Positions 14,810 through 22,603 of a stretch of 34,397 nucleotides of DNA are shown here, piece by piece. The notes beneath the pieces were generated by a model that was given only the letters and a program-made list of their open reading frames with translations, had not been told where the DNA came from and made no database searches. This DNA is from Streptomyces amritsarensis. Its GTDB lineage: Bacteria > Actinomycetota > Actinomycetes > Streptomycetales > Streptomycetaceae. Within the stretch, counting starts at the first letter, position 1; the number at the start of each line of letters is the position of its first letter. A program made the position numbers and the translations under genes. The stretch is from assembly GCF_001953875.1 (NCBI RefSeq), contig NZ_MQUR01000002.1, positions 1-34,397 on the forward strand, written 5' to 3'.

Positions 14810-16342
14810 ATGTCCCGAACCGCGCCGACCGTCCGCCAGGACAGCAAGGCCCCGCCCCGGCGGGACGAGGAGGAACGGCTCAGGGAGCTCGGCTACCAGC
14901 CCGTCCTCGCCCGCCGGATGGGCGGCTTCGGCAACTTCGCCATCAGCTTCTCGGTGATCTCCGTCCTGTCCGGCTGCATGACCCTCTACGGCTTCGGCCT
15001 GGGCACCGGCGGTCCGGCCGTGATGCTGTGGGGCTGGGTGGGCGTCGGCCTGTTCGTGCTCTGCGTGGGTCTCGCCCTGGCCGAGGTGACCAGCGCCTAC
15101 CCCACCTCGGGAGCGCTCTACTACATGGCCGACCGGCTCGGCGGGCGCCGGTGGGGCTGGTACACGGGCTGGCTGAACCTGCTCGGCCTGCTCGGCGCCA
15201 TCGCCGGCATCGACTACGGCGCCGCCCTGTTCACGGGTGCCTTCCTCAACCTCCAGTACGGCGTCGAGCCCACCCCCGGCCTGACGTTCGTGATCTTCCT
15301 GTGCATCCTGCTGCTGCACGCCGCGCTCAACCTGTTCGGCGTCCGCCTCGTCAGCGTGCTGAACTCGGTCAGCGTCTGGTGGCACCTGGGCGGCGTCGCC
15401 CTGATCGTGGGCGCCCTGGCCTTCATACCCGACCAGCACCAGTCGCCCTCGTTCGTCTTCACCGAGTTCGTCAACGACACCGGCTGGGCCAACCCCTTCT
15501 ACGTGGCGGCGGTCGGCCTGCTGCTCGCGCAGTACACCTTCTCCGGGTACGACGCCTCCGCGCACCTCTCGGAGGAGACCTCCAACGCGTCGGTCTCCGC
15601 GGCCAGGGGCATCGTCCGGGCCATCTGGGTGTCCTGGATCGCCGGCTTCGCCCTGCTCGCGGGCCTGACCTTCGCCATCCAGGACTACGCGGCCGTCCAG
15701 GGCACCGCCACCGGTGTCCCGCCGGCCCAGATCTTCATCGACGCCCTGGGCTCCGGCGGCGCCACCGCCCTGCTCCTCGTCGTCATCGTCGCACAGCTCT
15801 TCTGCGGCAACGCCGAGGTCGCCGCAGCGAGCCGGATGGTCTTCGCCTTCAGCCGCGACAACGCTCTCCCCGGCTCCGCCCTGTGGCGCAAGGTGAGCAG
15901 CCGTACGCAGACGCCGGTCCCGGCCGTGTGGCTCTCCGTGGCCGTCGCGGCCGTGCTGGCGCTCCCCTCGCTCTACTCCGCCACCGCCTACGGGGCGGTG
16001 ACCGCCATCAACGTCATCGGCATCACCCCGGCCTACGCGATCCCGATCTACCTGCGGCTGCGCGCCGGGAACCGGTTCCAGCCCGGCCCGTGGAGCCTGG
16101 GCCGCTGGAGCAAGCCGATCGGCTGGACCGCCGTCGTATGGGTGGCCGTCGTCACCGTGCTGTTCTGCCTGCCGCAGAAGTCGCCGGTGACCATCGACTC
16201 GATGAACTACGCGGTGATCGCCTTGGCCGTCGTCCTGGTCCTGGCCAGCGCCTGGTGGTACGCCGCCCGGCGCTCGTACGGGACCCCGTCGGCCTACGGC
16301 AACGCCCGGGAGCAGGCCGAGATCGCCGAGGGCATCGTCTGA
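14810..16342 (+). CDS. APC-family amino acid/choline permease
   Basis: Amino acid/polyamine/organocation superfamily permease of 510 residues with about 12 hydrophobic segments. The N-terminus carries the ACT-subfamily signature: LGYQPVLARRMGGFGNFAIS, then GFGLGTGGPAVMLWGW, and next the TSAYPTSGALYYMA motif. In this group (GABA permease, choline transporter, Bat1-like proteins) it would import an amine or amino acid with protons or sodium. The substrate cannot be read. GGAGG stands 9 bases upstream of the ATG, a strong site. The gene ends at a perfect 14-bp hairpin shared with the convergent PAP2 gene. Regulation may come from the 13.6-kb promoter if the hairpin at 14728 is leaky. Confidence 0.9.
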   Translation: MSRTAPTVRQDSKAPPRRDEEERLRELGYQPVLARRMGGFGNFAISFSVISVLSGCMTLYGFGLGTGGPAVMLWGWVGVGLFVLCVGLALAEVTSAYPTSGALYYMADRLGGRRWGWYTGWLNLLGLLGAIAGIDYGAALFTGAFLNLQYGVEPTPGLTFVIFLCILLLHAALNLFGVRLVSVLNSVSVWWHLGGVALIVGALAFIPDQHQSPSFVFTEFVNDTGWANPFYVAAVGLLLAQYTFSGYDASAHLSEETSNASVSAARGIVRAIWVSWIAGFALLAGLTFAIQDYAAVQGTATGVPPAQIFIDALGSGGATALLLVVIVAQLFCGNAEVAAASRMVFAFSRDNALPGSALWRKVSSRTQTPVPAVWLSVAVAAVLALPSLYSATAYGAVTAINVIGITPAYAIPIYLRLRAGNRFQPGPWSLGRWSKPIGWTAVVWVAVVTVLFCLPQKSPVTIDSMNYAVIALAVVLVLASAWWYAARRSYGTPSAYGNAREQAEIAEGIV

Positions 16343-16359
16343 CCCGGCCGTCCGGCCGT

Positions 16360-16393
16360 CCGCGCGCGCCCCGCCGCACCGGGGCGCGCGCGG
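16360..16393. terminator. Perfect bidirectional terminator hairpin
   Basis: CCGCGCGCGCCCCG (16360-16373) and its exact complement (16380-16393) form a 14-bp stem with a six-base loop. It sits between the convergent stops of the permease (16342) and the PAP2 gene (16401). Confidence 0.8.
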
Positions 16394-16400
16394 TGTCGTC

Positions 16401-17765
16401 TCAGACCAGTTCGGGCTGCTGTTCGCGCCGCTGCTGCGGTACGTGCGCCGCCGCCGCGGCCAGGCGGTCCCACCGCTTGGTGAGCCGGACGTAGCCATGA
16501 ATCACCGAGACCATCGACAGGACGAGCAGCGGCCCGAACACCCACGGGTGTGCCGCCATCTCCATCGAGAGGTAGCGGTACGACAGCAGCATGGCGACGA
16601 AGACGGCGGTGCCGTAGGCGACCAGCTGGATCCCCTTGCGGTCCCGGCCGTGGTCGAGGGTGCGCAGTCCGGCATCGATCGTGAGGGTGAAGACGACGCC
16701 GGCGACGATGTCGGCGCCGTAGTGGTAGCCGAATCCCAGCGTCGCCCCGAGCGTCGCGATCAGCCAGAACGTTCCTGCCCAGCGCAGGGCCCGCGGGGCC
16801 TTGCGGGAGTGGATGAAGATCGCGGTGGCCCACGCCGTGTGCAGGCTGGGCATGCAGTTGCGCGGGGTGAACTCGTCGAACGGCATCGGCTGCGGGGTCG
16901 TGATCGGCGGCGGCGTGTTCGGCCAGAGCTCGGCCAGCGCCCACTGGCCGCCGTCGGCGCCGTACGCGAAGATCGGCCCGACCACCGGGAAGACCATGTA
17001 GATGCCCGGTCCGAGCAGGCCGATGGCCAGGAAGGTGCGCACCAGGTGATGGCGCGGGAAGCGGCGCTCGACCGCCACCTTGCGCAGCTGGTACAGCGAG
17101 ACGACGACCGCCATCACCGCGAGCTGGATGTAGACGAATTCGAGGACGCGGAAGCCGACGACCCCGGTGGCCTCGACGATCCGGCCCGCCACCCAGGACG
17201 GGTTGCCCAGCGCCTGGTCGGCGGTCGCCACGTACGGGTCGAGCACGTTCGGGCGGGTCTTGGACGTGATCAGTAGCCAGGTGTATCCGGTCTTGCGGCC
17301 CGTGACCAGGAGCAGGGCCAGTCCGACGCCCTGGAGCAGCAGCATCCGTTCACGGCCGGTGCGGCGCGTGAGCGCGATGACGGCGCAGGCGAGGGTGACC
17401 AGCAGGGCGCCGTTGCCGTACATCATCTCGGCGCCGACCGCCCGGCGCACGAGCCAGAAGACGAGGTCGATGCCGACGGCCGCGCCGATCGCGATGAACC
17501 GCTGCCGCCAGGTGAGCACGACCAGCATCAGGGCCATACTGGCGTAGAGCACCGTCCCGGACTTGGGGGCGAACACCACCTCCCGCGCCTGGTCGGTGAT
17601 CGGCCCCCGCACGCCGTAACCGCGCGCGGCGATCTCCAGTGCGATGAGGAATCCGAGGGCCACCGCACCCACCGCGACCCACAGCACGACGCTCGGGCGA
17701 CGCCATGCAGCGGACTCGGCTCCGCCGCCCTTTCGCGAAATCGCTCGCTTTTCCGCAGATATCAA
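16401..17765 (-). CDS. PAP2-superfamily / inositolphosphorylceramide synthase-like membrane protein
   Basis: Polytopic membrane protein of about 454 residues with many hydrophobic segments. The catalytic region matches the PAP2/AUR1-like phosphotransferases: NCMPSLHTAWA with His309, and GYHYGADIVAG with His348 and Asp352. Two C-terminal helices follow, then a soluble Gln/Arg tail. Such enzymes move or remove a phospho-group on a lipid in the membrane. The start is uncertain. The longest frame begins with TTG at 17765 with no ribosome-binding site; a GTG at 17687 begins just before the first helix. A good -35-like TTGACA (minus strand, 17786-17791) would put transcription start near or inside the TTG, which favours a later start. 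No partner gene is adjacent, so any link to lipid or glycan synthesis nearby is inference. Confidence 0.82.
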   Translation of the reverse strand: MISAEKRAISRKGGGAESAAWRRPSVVLWVAVGAVALGFLIALEIAARGYGVRGPITDQAREVVFAPKSGTVLYASMALMLVVLTWRQRFIAIGAAVGIDLVFWLVRRAVGAEMMYGNGALLVTLACAVIALTRRTGRERMLLLQGVGLALLLVTGRKTGYTWLLITSKTRPNVLDPYVATADQALGNPSWVAGRIVEATGVVGFRVLEFVYIQLAVMAVVVSLYQLRKVAVERRFPRHHLVRTFLAIGLLGPGIYMVFPVVGPIFAYGADGGQWALAELWPNTPPPITTPQPMPFDEFTPRNCMPSLHTAWATAIFIHSRKAPRALRWAGTFWLIATLGATLGFGYHYGADIVAGVVFTLTIDAGLRTLDHGRDRKGIQLVAYGTAVFVAMLLSYRYLSMEMAAHPWVFGPLLVLSMVSVIHGYVRLTKRWDRLAAAAAHVPQQRREQQPELV

Positions 17766-18169
17766 TTTTTCAGCCGATGTTCATATGTCAACCTGATCAT
17801 TGTTCGCTCGAACATGTTAGCGGAGCTGGTGGGCCGGTTCGGAAAAGTAGTGAAGGCCACAGCGGTGAAACCGGAGATCTGCCGGGCGCACCGGGCGGAA
17901 TGCTGAATTCCCCCACATCAGCAGAGGCCCTCGTCGTGACGACCATGGCCTCGGACTCGCACACCTTGGGTGGATGTCCGGGGGGCTGGCCCGCCCGGCC
18001 GTGGACAGAACGCTAGGGAGGTTCCGGGCGCCGGACCGGCAGCTCGCCCGGCAGGATTCGGGCAGTATCGGCCCAGGCGGGAGGCGCGCAGCGGGGGCGC
18101 GGACCGGGGCCACAGGGCGCGCGGACCGGGCCCGTAGCCGGGGGCGTGGAACGGGTTCGCCGCCCCGCG
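17766..18169. other. Long intergenic region between PAP2 and regulator genes
   Basis: About 400 bases with no convincing gene. The part next to the PAP2 gene is A+T-rich and holds the inverted repeat at 17801. A second short inverted repeat, GGAAT-gctga-ATTCC, lies at 17898-17912. The right half is G+C-rich with no feature I can support. Confidence 0.5.
17801..17814. promoter_or_regulatory. Inverted repeat TGTTCG-CT-CGAACA upstream of the PAP2 gene
   Basis: A perfect 6+2+6 inverted repeat lies 36-49 bases upstream of the TTG at 17765, next to a TTGACA sequence (minus strand, 17786-17791). It is placed like an operator of a dimeric regulator. It is not an SOS box, because the half-sites are in the opposite order. 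Confidence 0.45.
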
Positions 18170-19404
18170 TCAGCCCGCCGCCGCGAGCTCCCCGTACACA
18201 CCGGTGCCGCACAGGCGCCGGCAGAGGTTCAGCACGGTGAACCGGACGCCGTCGCGGGACGGGACGCTGCGGATCAGGCCGCTCGCCAGCAGCTCGTGCA
18301 CCGCCGCCAGGCACTCCTGCGCCGGCCGGCCGCTCAGTTCCACGGCGTCCTCGCCCGACCAGTCCCCCGGCGCTGCGGCGAGCCGCTCCAGCAGGTCCCG
18401 CTGGCCGAGCGTGAGCCGGTCCAGCGCGGCGCCGAGCGCCGCCCCCACCTCGGCCCGGCCGCCGAAGCCGGCCGGGGGCGGCGCCAGCGGGAACGGCCCG
18501 TCCGTGAGGCGCGCCGCCAGCTGGCGCGGGGAGAGCACCGTCGACCAGCCGGCCACCAGCTCCAGCGCTCCGGGCAGTCCGTCGAGCTGGCGGCAGATCG
18601 AGGCCACGGCCGGCGCCTCCTCGGCCTCCAGGCTGAATCCGGGCCGCAGTCGGCGCAGGTGCGAGAGCAGCAGCCGTACGGCGCCCACCTCGGCCAGCGC
18701 CACCGGGTCGTGGTCGAGTTCCGGCCCGGGCGCGGGCAGCGGGGCGAGCGGGATACCCTGCCCGCCGGGCAGCGGCTGCGGCACCCGGGCGGTGATCAGC
18801 ACCCGCAGGTCGGGGCAGCGGTGGAACAGTTCGTCCAGCAGGGCCGTGTCCACGCCCGCGTCGGCTCCGTCCAGCACCAGCAGGGTGGGCCGCTCCCCCA
18901 CCGTGCGCGCCTGCACGGCGACCGACCGGCGGCCGCAGTCGATCCAGCGCACCGACCACCGTGGGGCGAGGTGCAGCCGTCTCGCGACCTCCAGGACCAG
19001 CCGGGTCTTGCCGACTCCGCCGAGGCCCGCCACGGTCACCAGCCGGTCGCCGTGCACGGCGAGGGCGTCGGTCAGCACCTCGACCTCCAGCTCCCGGCCG
19101 ACGATCGCCCCGCGGGCGGCGCGGTCGGCTCGTCGCGCGGCTCCTCGGCGCGTGCCTGCCGGCGCGCGGCCGCCTCGAAGCTCGTCCGGTGCTGGCCCTC
19201 CAGCCGCAGCGCGTCGGCCAGCAGCCGGACCGTCTCCTGCCGGGGGCGCTGGACCCGCCCGCTCTCCATGTCCCGGATGGCCCGGACGCTCAGCGTCGCG
19301 TGATCGGCGAGCACCTGCTGGGTGAGTCCGACACGCTCGCGCCGGACCCGGAGCAGCTCTCCGAAGCCTGTCGTCGTCGACTGCAGCGACGTAACACCGT
19401 GCAT
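18170..19404 (-). pseudogene. HTH plus NB-ARC regulator split by a frameshift
   Basis: The N-terminal part starts at the ATG at 19404, with AGGTGG 7 bases upstream. It encodes a Cro/C1-type helix-turn-helix: RRERVGLTQQVLADHATLS, then VRAIRDMESGRVQRP. This frame stops at 19072. The rest of the usual protein, an NB-ARC-type ATPase, is read in the -1 frame. It has AIVGRELEVEVL, then the P-loop GLGGVGKTRL, LLVLDGADAG as Walker B, LRVLITARVP, and QLDGLPGALELVA; it stops at 18170. The conserved GRE stretch precedes any usable start codon in that frame. A one-base loss between about 19135 and 19110 would join both parts into a protein of about 411 residues. The ATPase part otherwise looks intact, so the lesion is recent, or is a sequencing error or programmed slip. 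The target genes are unknown. Confidence 0.75.
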
Positions 19405-19613
19405 GCCTGGTCCACCTTCCGTGGGTTGGCCAAGTACCGGGGACCGAGGGGCCCGGAGGCCGTGCGGCCCGCCGGGGGCGGCTGCGACCGGTGGTGACCT
19501 CGGAGCCGTCGTTCCCCTTGGCGCCGATGGTCGCCGCCCCTGCTCTACGGCCGATCAACGACGGATCACCACACACCCGCGCGGTCGCCCCGCGCAAGCG
19601 CGCCGGAAAACGC

Positions 19614-19655
19614 CCGAGGGGCCGTTGCCGGATCGCTCCGGAAACGGCCCCTCGG
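19614..19655 (-). terminator. Strong two-part hairpin after the DUF4246 gene
   Basis: CCGAGGGGCCGTT (19614-19626) pairs perfectly with AACGGCCCCTCGG (19643-19655). Inside, CCGGA and TCCGG add an inner stem after one G-A mismatch. It begins about 19 bases past the stop of the DUF4246 gene. Confidence 0.75.
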
Positions 19656-19673
19656 TGCAGGGTGTGGACTCGG

Positions 19674-21182
19674 TCAGTGCTCGCAGAGGGAGAACTCCCG
19701 CTCGTAGAGCTGCTCGTTGTGCTCGTCGACGAAGAACTTGCGTTCCTGCATGAGCTGTTCGCGGTAGGTCTCGGCCTGCTCGCGCGTCATCGTCGCGGTG
19801 TCGGCCCACGGTTGCTGCGGTGGCACATCGGAGGTCGAGACGATCGTCTCCGACGGGTCGACCAGGAAGAACGCCAAGATCTTGCGGTGCCCCGGACGAG
19901 TGGGGTCCGCGAGGCGGAAGTCGCCCACGCGGTGTTGCAGGATGTTGGGAAAGGCCAGGCAGCGGCCCGCCGGCGTCGAGGCCGATCCCAGCACCTGGTT
20001 GAGCGCGTCCTCGTCCTCCAGGCCGTAGACCTCGCGCAGGCCTGCGCCGTCGTTCTGCTCGTAGTCCGGGTCGTCGAGTGCCGCCCGGAAGCTCAGCCGG
20101 CTCTCGGTGATGTTCTCGCTGTCCCAGTAGTAGATGCCGGTCGAGACGATCCGCTCGTTCAGCATCCCCTCGACGTGCCAGGAACCGCCGGCGTACGCGG
20201 GCTTGTCCGGGGTGAGGTGGATGGTGGCGAGCTTGACGATCACCTGGAGGCGGCGGCCGCGCAGGTCGACCCGGTCGGACGCGCCGGGCGTCTCGGGCGG
20301 GGTGAAGTCCGGTGCCTCCGGGATGACCGGGCGGCGGTTCTCCCACCACTCGTCATGGGCCGCGGACCACGCGCGGAGGGCTTCCTCGTGCGCCGCGGGG
20401 TCGCTGTAGGAGGACTTGTGCGGGTACTCCGGTTCCGAGTCGTACCACCCGTAGGGGTCGGCCTCGATCCGCAGGGGCCGCGGATGGCGCAGATCGGTGA
20501 GCACGTTCTCCCACAGCGGGAGCATCCTCGCGAACAGGTCCGGCAGGACGCAGGCCAGTTCGCGATGGGCCTCGGGGTGGACGTTGTTGACGTACGAGCG
20601 GAAGGCGGCCTGGCCGTCGTCGGTGACGTCCACGTCCGTGGGCAGCCACTGGAACCTCTCCGAGAACTCGTGCTTCGAGTAGCGGGTCGTCGGATTCTGC
20701 CAGGCCCGCGCGGGGGCGCCGCTCACCTCGCTCACCAGGCAGAACAGCGAGGGGTGCACCAGATCCAGCACCTGGCCGTCCGATCCGGGGTGCCAGTCGA
20801 GTTCCGCCTCGGGTACCTCTTCCAGCACCCGGACCGCCTCGCGCAGCCGGGACCTGAGCCGGTCGTCGACGAGGGTGTCCGACTGCCACACGCCGTCGAC
20901 GGCGGACACCTCGATGCCGGTTCGTGCGTCCCGCAGCGCGGCGTAGTGCTCGAGTTCGGCGAGGACGTAGCGCACCTGCGCCTCACCGAGGCCCTGGGCG
21001 AGCGCCTCCTGCGTCCACCGGGCGGCGATGTCGGCGTCCTTCATCTTCTCGAACCATCCCGGCTTCGCCCGGAGGTGCGCGCTGCACTGCATGATCTCGA
21101 GTTCCCGCAGCGTTCGGGGTTTCGCGAACGATAGGGAACGGGACGCGGTGAAGGGCAGCGGGAAAGCAGACAGGCCGGTCAA
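19674..21182 (-). CDS. DUF4246 protein, 2OG-oxygenase-like
   Basis: Soluble protein of about 502 residues matching DUF4246, a family best known from fungi and present in some actinobacteria. Family landmarks: RTLRELEIMQCSAHLRAKPG near the N-terminus, KPGWFEKM (40-47), and GGSWHVEGMLNERIVSTGIY (332-351). Later come ILQHRVGDFRL (414-424) and HRKILAFFLVDP. His336, Glu338 and His417 form an HxE...H pattern as in iron/2-oxoglutarate oxygenases, with Arg433 as a possible 2OG contact. The substrate is unknown. The start is taken as TTG at 21182 because the PLPF and RTLREL segments upstream of the first ATG (21092) match the family; the ribosome-binding site is weak. A strong hairpin follows the stop. 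It is divergent from the glycosidase gene, with 184 bases between. Confidence 0.75.
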   Translation of the reverse strand: MTGLSAFPLPFTASRSLSFAKPRTLRELEIMQCSAHLRAKPGWFEKMKDADIAARWTQEALAQGLGEAQVRYVLAELEHYAALRDARTGIEVSAVDGVWQSDTLVDDRLRSRLREAVRVLEEVPEAELDWHPGSDGQVLDLVHPSLFCLVSEVSGAPARAWQNPTTRYSKHEFSERFQWLPTDVDVTDDGQAAFRSYVNNVHPEAHRELACVLPDLFARMLPLWENVLTDLRHPRPLRIEADPYGWYDSEPEYPHKSSYSDPAAHEEALRAWSAAHDEWWENRRPVIPEAPDFTPPETPGASDRVDLRGRRLQVIVKLATIHLTPDKPAYAGGSWHVEGMLNERIVSTGIYYWDSENITESRLSFRAALDDPDYEQNDGAGLREVYGLEDEDALNQVLGSASTPAGRCLAFPNILQHRVGDFRLADPTRPGHRKILAFFLVDPSETIVSTSDVPPQQPWADTATMTREQAETYREQLMQERKFFVDEHNEQLYEREFSLCEH

Positions 21183-21354
21183 TTCTTCGGGTCCCTACGG
21201 TCGGTGTGCGGTGGCCGGAAGAATAGCCCGGCGCACTGACAGCGCCGCCGTGGTCCCGGTAGCCGCCGGCGAACGCCCTCGATGCGCAGCGGCAGGCCGC
21301 TGCGGACCGCTCGGTGAGGGCCCGGCCGGTAAGGGAGCCGCCGCACGCTTGCCT

Positions 21355-21360
21355 TAGGGT
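21355..21360 (+). promoter_or_regulatory. -10-like hexamer before the glycosidase gene
   Basis: TAGGGT followed by exactly 6 bases and then the ATG at 21367, the same geometry as at 1369 and 1282. The AGGG inside may equally act as a ribosome-binding site. Confidence 0.3.
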
Positions 21361-21366
21361 GACCTC

Positions 21367-22572
21367 ATGGTGGGGCATTCGAGTACACGGCAGCGGCTCG
21401 TCGTCGCCTTCGTCTCCTTCGTCCTGGCGACCGCCGCGACGGTCGTGGCGGCGGCGTCGTCGACAGGGCCTGCGTCCGACGCGGGCGCGCGGCCCGCCGG
21501 CGGGTTCCCGCGGCCGCCCGAGCCGCCCAAGGAGCACGCCCTGCGACTCGGCGTCTCCTACGGCGACACCCTCACCTGGAAGTCCGACGACGGCCTGGCC
21601 GCCGCCCTCAACGACGCGGTGGGGCTGGGCACCACCTGGATCCGGGTGGACCTGTCCTGGAACAACATCCAGCCGGACAGCCCGCGCACCTACCAGTGGC
21701 AGCGCTTCGACCGGATCGTGAAGGCGGCCCGCGAACGCAACCTCGACATCCTCGCCACGGTCGCCTACACCCCCGCGTGGGCGCGGGCCGAATCCTGCAC
21801 GGGGCACCGTCCCACGTGTCCGCCGGCCGACCCCAGGAAGTTCGCCGCGTTCGCGAAGCTCGCCGCCCTGCGCTACGCGCCCCAGGGCGTGCACACGTGG
21901 GAGGTCTGGAACGAGCCCAACCTCCCCCAGTTCTGGTACCCCAAGCCCGACGCGAAGGCGTACACCACCCTGCTCGGCTCCACCGCGGCCGCGCTGCGCG
22001 AAGCCGACCCGACGGCTTACGTGCTGATGGGCGGCCTGGCCGCCGTCGGCACCTGGGAATCCATCAAATACGTCTCCCACCTGGACTTCCTGGACCAGGT
22101 CTGCCGACTTGGCGGCAACAAGGTGGTGGACGCGCTCAGCTACCACCCCTACGCCTGGCCCCAGCTCCCGCACGACGGCAAGGTCTTCACGGAGATCAGC
22201 AGCGCCGGGGAGAACCTGGTCGGCGTCGCCGAGCGGCACGGGACACCCGGCATGCCGGTGTGGCTGACGGAGACGGGCGCGCCGACCAACGGTCCCGGCA
22301 ACCCGGCCGCCGACGAGAAGTCCCGGGCGGAGAACATCACGCACGTCAGCGAGGAGTTCCAGGCGCGGATCGCCACCGACACCGTGCCGACCGCCGCCAA
22401 GGACAAATACGTGGCCGCCGCCTTCTGGTTCGCCCATCAGGACACGGCCACCGGCAGCGACAAGAGCCATTCCAAGTACTACGGGCTGCGCCGCTACGAC
22501 GGTTCCGCGAAGCCCGCCTTCGCCGCGCTGCGGGCCGCCATCGAGGAGTACGCGAAGAAGCAGCCCCGCTAG
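21367..22572 (+). CDS. Membrane-anchored PslG/GH39-like glycosidase
   Basis: Glycoside hydrolase of 401 residues, TIM-barrel clan A. One N-terminal hydrophobic segment (11-31) acts as a signal or anchor and is followed by a Pro-rich linker. The catalytic domain begins at LRLGVSYGD (59-67). The acid/base Glu183 lies in VWNEPN, and the nucleophile Glu302 lies in WLTETG. This two-glutamate plan and the N-terminal WIRVDLSWNNIQP match PslG-like GH39 endoglycosidases, which cut exopolysaccharides in the periplasm of Pseudomonas. GH5-type cellulases are the other possibility. The gene is convergent with the glycan operon, 31 bases from its last stop. I therefore infer that it trims or releases the glycan made by that operon. 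No LPXTG sorting signal is present. Confidence 0.85.
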   Translation: MVGHSSTRQRLVVAFVSFVLATAATVVAAASSTGPASDAGARPAGGFPRPPEPPKEHALRLGVSYGDTLTWKSDDGLAAALNDAVGLGTTWIRVDLSWNNIQPDSPRTYQWQRFDRIVKAARERNLDILATVAYTPAWARAESCTGHRPTCPPADPRKFAAFAKLAALRYAPQGVHTWEVWNEPNLPQFWYPKPDAKAYTTLLGSTAAALREADPTAYVLMGGLAAVGTWESIKYVSHLDFLDQVCRLGGNKVVDALSYHPYAWPQLPHDGKVFTEISSAGENLVGVAERHGTPGMPVWLTETGAPTNGPGNPAADEKSRAENITHVSEEFQARIATDTVPTAAKDKYVAAAFWFAHQDTATGSDKSHSKYYGLRRYDGSAKPAFAALRAAIEEYAKKQPR

Positions 22573-22603
22573 CGGCGTGCCCTGCCGGGCGGCCGGCCGG
22601 CGC

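Noticed and set aside
13853..16498. Long open frame on the minus strand opposite the 13745 gene and the APC permease
   Set aside because: It is a G+C-rich shadow of two well-supported genes with clear families and ribosome sites on the plus strand; its own product is Gly/Arg/Asp-rich with no family.
17801..17814. SOS (LexA) box
   Set aside because: The half-sites are GTTC then GAAC, the reverse of the GAAC...GTTC order of known actinobacterial SOS boxes.
17817..18959. Arg/Gly-rich frame overlapping the regulator
   Set aside because: It lies out of frame with the NB-ARC motifs and has no family; it is a shadow.
22573..22603. Terminator between the glycosidase and the glycan operon
   Set aside because: Only a palindromic GCCGGCCGGC and short G/C runs are present; no stem long enough to support a terminator was found.
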